30,419 bases of DNA from Seminavis robusta (Eukaryota; Bacillariophyta; Bacillariophyceae; Naviculales; Naviculaceae): NCBI GenBank assembly GCA_903772945.1, contig CAICTM010001374.1:1-30419 (forward strand), written 5' to 3'. Positions 27,601-30,419 of the stretch are shown piece after piece. The notes under the pieces are model-generated. The model was not told the origin of the DNA. It ran no database searches and was given only the letters and a program-made list of their open reading frames with translations. Position 1 is the first letter of the stretch. Each line of letters begins with the position of its first letter. A program made the translations under genes and the position numbers.

Positions 27601-27996
27601 AGGATCGATCGGTAGCAACGGAAGGAGTTGACAGCAGTTTGCAGTCGGTGCACTTCAGATTTCTTCATAAAATCGATATCCTGCCAGTGAAAAGGGTACC
27701 CTCTGCATCTCACTCTGCTGCTCTCCCACTGTTGTTAACTCCTTCCTTCCATCATTCGGCCCTGATGTGGCTACTCAGTGGGATTTTTGGCGCCGTCTAT
27801 CAGCCTGTGGAAGCGGAAAAGCATCTGAAGAAGAGCAAAAACACTCACACCGAACACAAGACCATTGACAGGACCGCAAAACGAGTACTTATGAAGACAA
27901 ACCAGCAAAGGCCTCCGCCAGCAACAGCACCCGTGCTGCGCGAAACGTCGCGCCAAAATATTCACATCGCGGACGACAGCGCACAAGCACCAACTA

Positions 27997-28425
27997 TCAA
28001 CAATCACCACCCACACAGCCAAGCCAAAGAAAAAGAATCGAAGTCCTCAATCAGTCTCTGTGAGTACTGCTTCGTCATCCTCAAGCTACCAATCAGCAAG
28101 GTCGCACTCGTCCCAATCCGGCAGCAGCAATCGCCACAACAACGGGCACGCTAACAAACGCCAAGGCCACACTCCCAACATCCGACCGAACCAAAGAGTC
28201 CGCGATCCGCGACGGCACAAAAGTCCAACAAATCCCAACCAGCCACACCACCGAGTCTCAAACGAGCACCTGGCAAACATAATCCAAGCAGTTCACTCTG
28301 CGAAGGAAAAGCTTCCACCATCCCACCTCTTCGATAGTCCAAACATGACTAAGGAAAATCGGAGACCAAAGAAAATAGTCACCTCCCCCCGGTCGAGCAA
28401 CCCGCAGAACGAAGTCTCGGTATGA
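27997..28425 (+). pseudogene. Possible R1 N-terminal coding region
   Basis: An open frame without ATG runs through Lys/Arg/Ser/His-rich sequence (KKNRSPQSVSV, STASSSSSYQSARSHSSQSG, RQGHTPNIRPNQRVRDPRR) and ends EVSV-stop at 28425. A basic, Ser-rich disordered N-terminus is common in gag-like proteins. Downstream, EEGHSLP and GKEPDNYLEKALQQHQGK appear in shifted frames and could connect to the region shared with the left copy. Confidence 0.35.
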
Positions 28426-28679
28426 TTGGCCCGGAAAGAGATGCACCAAACAAGCATAGTGGATCCTGAAAGATATGAGGAAGGTCACTCACTACCATAG
28501 CTTGTACCAGGAGGAGAAAAAAGAATAGGAAGCCGACAAGAGCGATCCTGACGGGAAGGAACCTGACAACTATCTCGAAAAGGCCTTGCAACAACACCAA
28601 GGCAAGTAAGACTTAATACGCACATCCGGCCGCTCAAGAAAATAACCGTGCGATGACAAGAAGTTAAGCCAGTCGAAAT

Positions 28680-29655
28680 CGAGGAAGCCATTGCCTAATA
28701 CGTTGTCCGGATCGAGACTGGGCAAGAAGCCTTCTTGTTGAACGTCGACCGTAAAAGGAACAAGGGCTAAGTTCCCGCTACTCCCGATCGGACACCGCCC
28801 AAAACCTTTGGTTATTCTACATATGCCCCAATGCACCAATAGACCAATCTGGAAACCGTGTCTCTTTCTTTACATTGATCAAGGAAAGGCGCGTCGCATG
28901 GGTTGCCCATTGTAAAGATGCTATCACGGCATTCATGAACGAGCAACGCATCTTCGTCGTGAACCAGATTTACATCAAGACCGAGGACTCTTGTGCTGCA
29001 CATGGACTCAACAAGATGCCAACTCCGGAAAAGCTCAAAGCTGTGGTGAAGCGGGAGGTTCCTCTTGAAAACCTTGCCCAAGATGCCAATGCACAAGAAA
29101 AGGCAGAGCGTGAGGAAATCAAGATGCATTCTTCCCTTTAAACGGAGAAGCTTTTTCCATGTGTTTCTGGTGCATCCAGCTGGTATAGGGAGTCAATCCG
29201 CCAAAACCAGTTGATTAGTGTGACCAAGTGGAAGGGAGCTGTGGGCTTCCTCGGCCATCATGAGCATGACCCTCTCTTCAATACTACGAGAAACTCCTAC
29301 ACCAGATGCGAAACCTCTACGCTTCCACCACTGGGAACAATGACTGTGGAGAAAGAAATGGACTGCCAACAAGAGCAGCAAGGACTAAGAGACAAAAAAG
29401 TTTGCAACCAAGTACTCAAACTCCAAAGTGGGCAATGCCAAGTATAGAGGTTGGTCCAATGCAGACCGAAGGCGCTACAATGCACTCAAGCTTGAGGTTC
29501 AGAAAGCCCGTGCCAAGCCCAATGCCCAATGATGCAAAACACAAAGCTGAAAAATGAGAATGTTGCAATCTTGTGGTAAGGAAGACCACGAGCCCGATCC
29601 TGATGCCGTGAACAAGAAAGGGAAGAAGAAGGGAAGCGTTCCTACGATTATCTGG
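28680..29655 (+). pseudogene. R1 gag-like protein, right copy
   Basis: Contains the same blocks as 3-983: IKERRVAWVAHCKDAI, FMNEQRIFVVNQIYIKTED, KLKAVVKREVPLENLAQDA and EEIKMHSSL-stop (28875-29141 frame), followed in other frames by CVSGASSWYRESIR, NAKYRGWSNADRRRYNAL and DHEPDPDAVNKKGKKK. The first part is cleaner than in the left copy, where a two-base deletion breaks the frame. The intron splice sites are mutated here (donor GCTAAG, acceptor ACAT). Confidence 0.6.
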
Positions 29656-30419
29656 TGGACTGTGACTAGGGGCCTTCCAGGTTGTCAATTAGCAGCCAAG
29701 GCCCCATTGATTGGGAAGCCCTTGGCCGTCTTTTGATTCCCCTTGGTGCTTTTGGCAGGGCTTTTGTCAGAAATTTGTTGCCCAGTACTCTCTGTTCGGA
29801 CATAGCCCTTCTCGGCTCTTTCAGGGTCCCCCAACACATGCCTCCTTTTCCTTTTGCTTATCTTGTTAATTTTGTCGGTGGACTCAGTTGCCTCATCTGG
29901 TCAGCAACTTGTTTCAGCCCTTTTCACCCCTTATCACATGAGGATAACTTACGGGTGATCCTCTTTTTTTGTTACTCAGTACTGCTCTTTTTGGATTAGC
30001 GTTAACAATTTAGCATTTTGATATTCCCTCTCTTATCCTATTCTTATCTCTTTTTAGCTGTTTTTAGTTGAAACTTGTCCACTTGCAGGTCCCGTTTTGG
30101 TATGTAACGCCTCTGCGCTTAATAGCCCCTCTGTTCAGGATCTATTTTTGTTTGGGCAACTCAGCGCACTTCTATCCATCAGTTCTGACCATCCTCCAAA
30201 CAACGTGATGCGATGTGATCTCTCATTTCATAGTAGATAATGAGATTAACGGGTTGATTAACCACTAATGGGTCACAAAGGTAAACGATAACCTATTCGT
30301 AACTGAAGTTGTTGTCCCCATGCCCAAAAGTAGATTTGTAAAGTACGTCACTCTCGCCAACCGCAGAGCCCACCGGTGCCTAAGTCCTGGAACCTTGGAA
30401 CTTGGCTCTACCGGAATGA
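29656..30419 (+). other. R1 C-terminal tail and 3' region, right copy
   Basis: The frame WWTVTRGLPGCQLAAKAPLI... ends at 29736, followed by the T-rich 3' region conserved with 3758-4355. It includes the hairpin GAGGAT/ATCCTC at 29940-29963 with seven following T. Confidence 0.6.

Larger units (their letters stand above)
27780..30419 (+). mobile_element. R1 repetitive element, right copy (partial)
   Basis: Matches the left copy from about 28650 onwards and continues past the window end. Sequence 27780-28650 may be its 5' part, which the left copy would have outside the window. It lacks the internal 2.7 kb of the left copy: the gag-like tail (CGTTCCTACGATTATCT) is joined at 29655 directly to GGTGGACTGTGACTAGG. 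Confidence 0.7.

Overview
The window is nuclear DNA of a eukaryotic microalga, most likely a pennate diatom. This is inferred from short GT-AG introns of about 80-120 nt, AATAAA-type 3' ends, a marine-protist Mutator-type transposase, non-LTR reverse transcriptases of the kind common in diatom genomes, and many dispersed TACCGGTA palindromes. No bacterial operons, rRNA, tRNA or CRISPR array were seen. Species cannot be fixed from the sequence alone.

Layout. 1-4359 is one copy of a decayed repetitive element, here called R1; a second copy in direct orientation starts at or before 28.65 kb and runs off the right end. 4360-5667 is a truncated Mutator-like transposase on the minus strand, ended by an 82-bp sequence. 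5.9-14.7 kb is the gene-bearing island: a two-exon F-box-like gene (minus, 5989-7584), a small basic protein gene (plus, 9056-9580), a weak ORF inside a diverged tandem duplication (9.95-10.6 kb), an F-box/WD40 gene (minus, 10815-12251) and a membrane-anchored FkbM/METTL24-like methyltransferase gene (minus, 13604-14662). 14.98-16.26 kb is a head-to-head inverted duplication containing an assembly gap. It leads into a tyrosine-recombinase (Crypton-like) pseudogene (15999-17701), then a 5'-truncated non-LTR retroelement (17778 to about 21.83 kb), then a fragment of a second one (21876-23467) that stops at the RT catalytic motif. 23468-23549 is the exact inverted partner of the 82-bp sequence at 4360-4441. 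23.55-27.6 kb is gene-poor, C/A-rich and AT-rich repeat DNA with degenerate direct repeats and a GATCGA cluster.

How it fits together. Four host genes sit between two transposon graveyards. No pathway links them, although two neighbours on the same strand both look like substrate-adaptor (F-box) proteins. The observations most worth following are the identical 82-bp inverted pair, which terminates two unrelated transposon ORFs at the same internal base; the inverted duplication around the gap, whose left arm keeps sense codons where the main recombinase copy has stops; and an intron-like sequence that would splice the recombinase in frame to the LINE endonuclease. All functional assignments come from reading motifs by eye; no database search was run.
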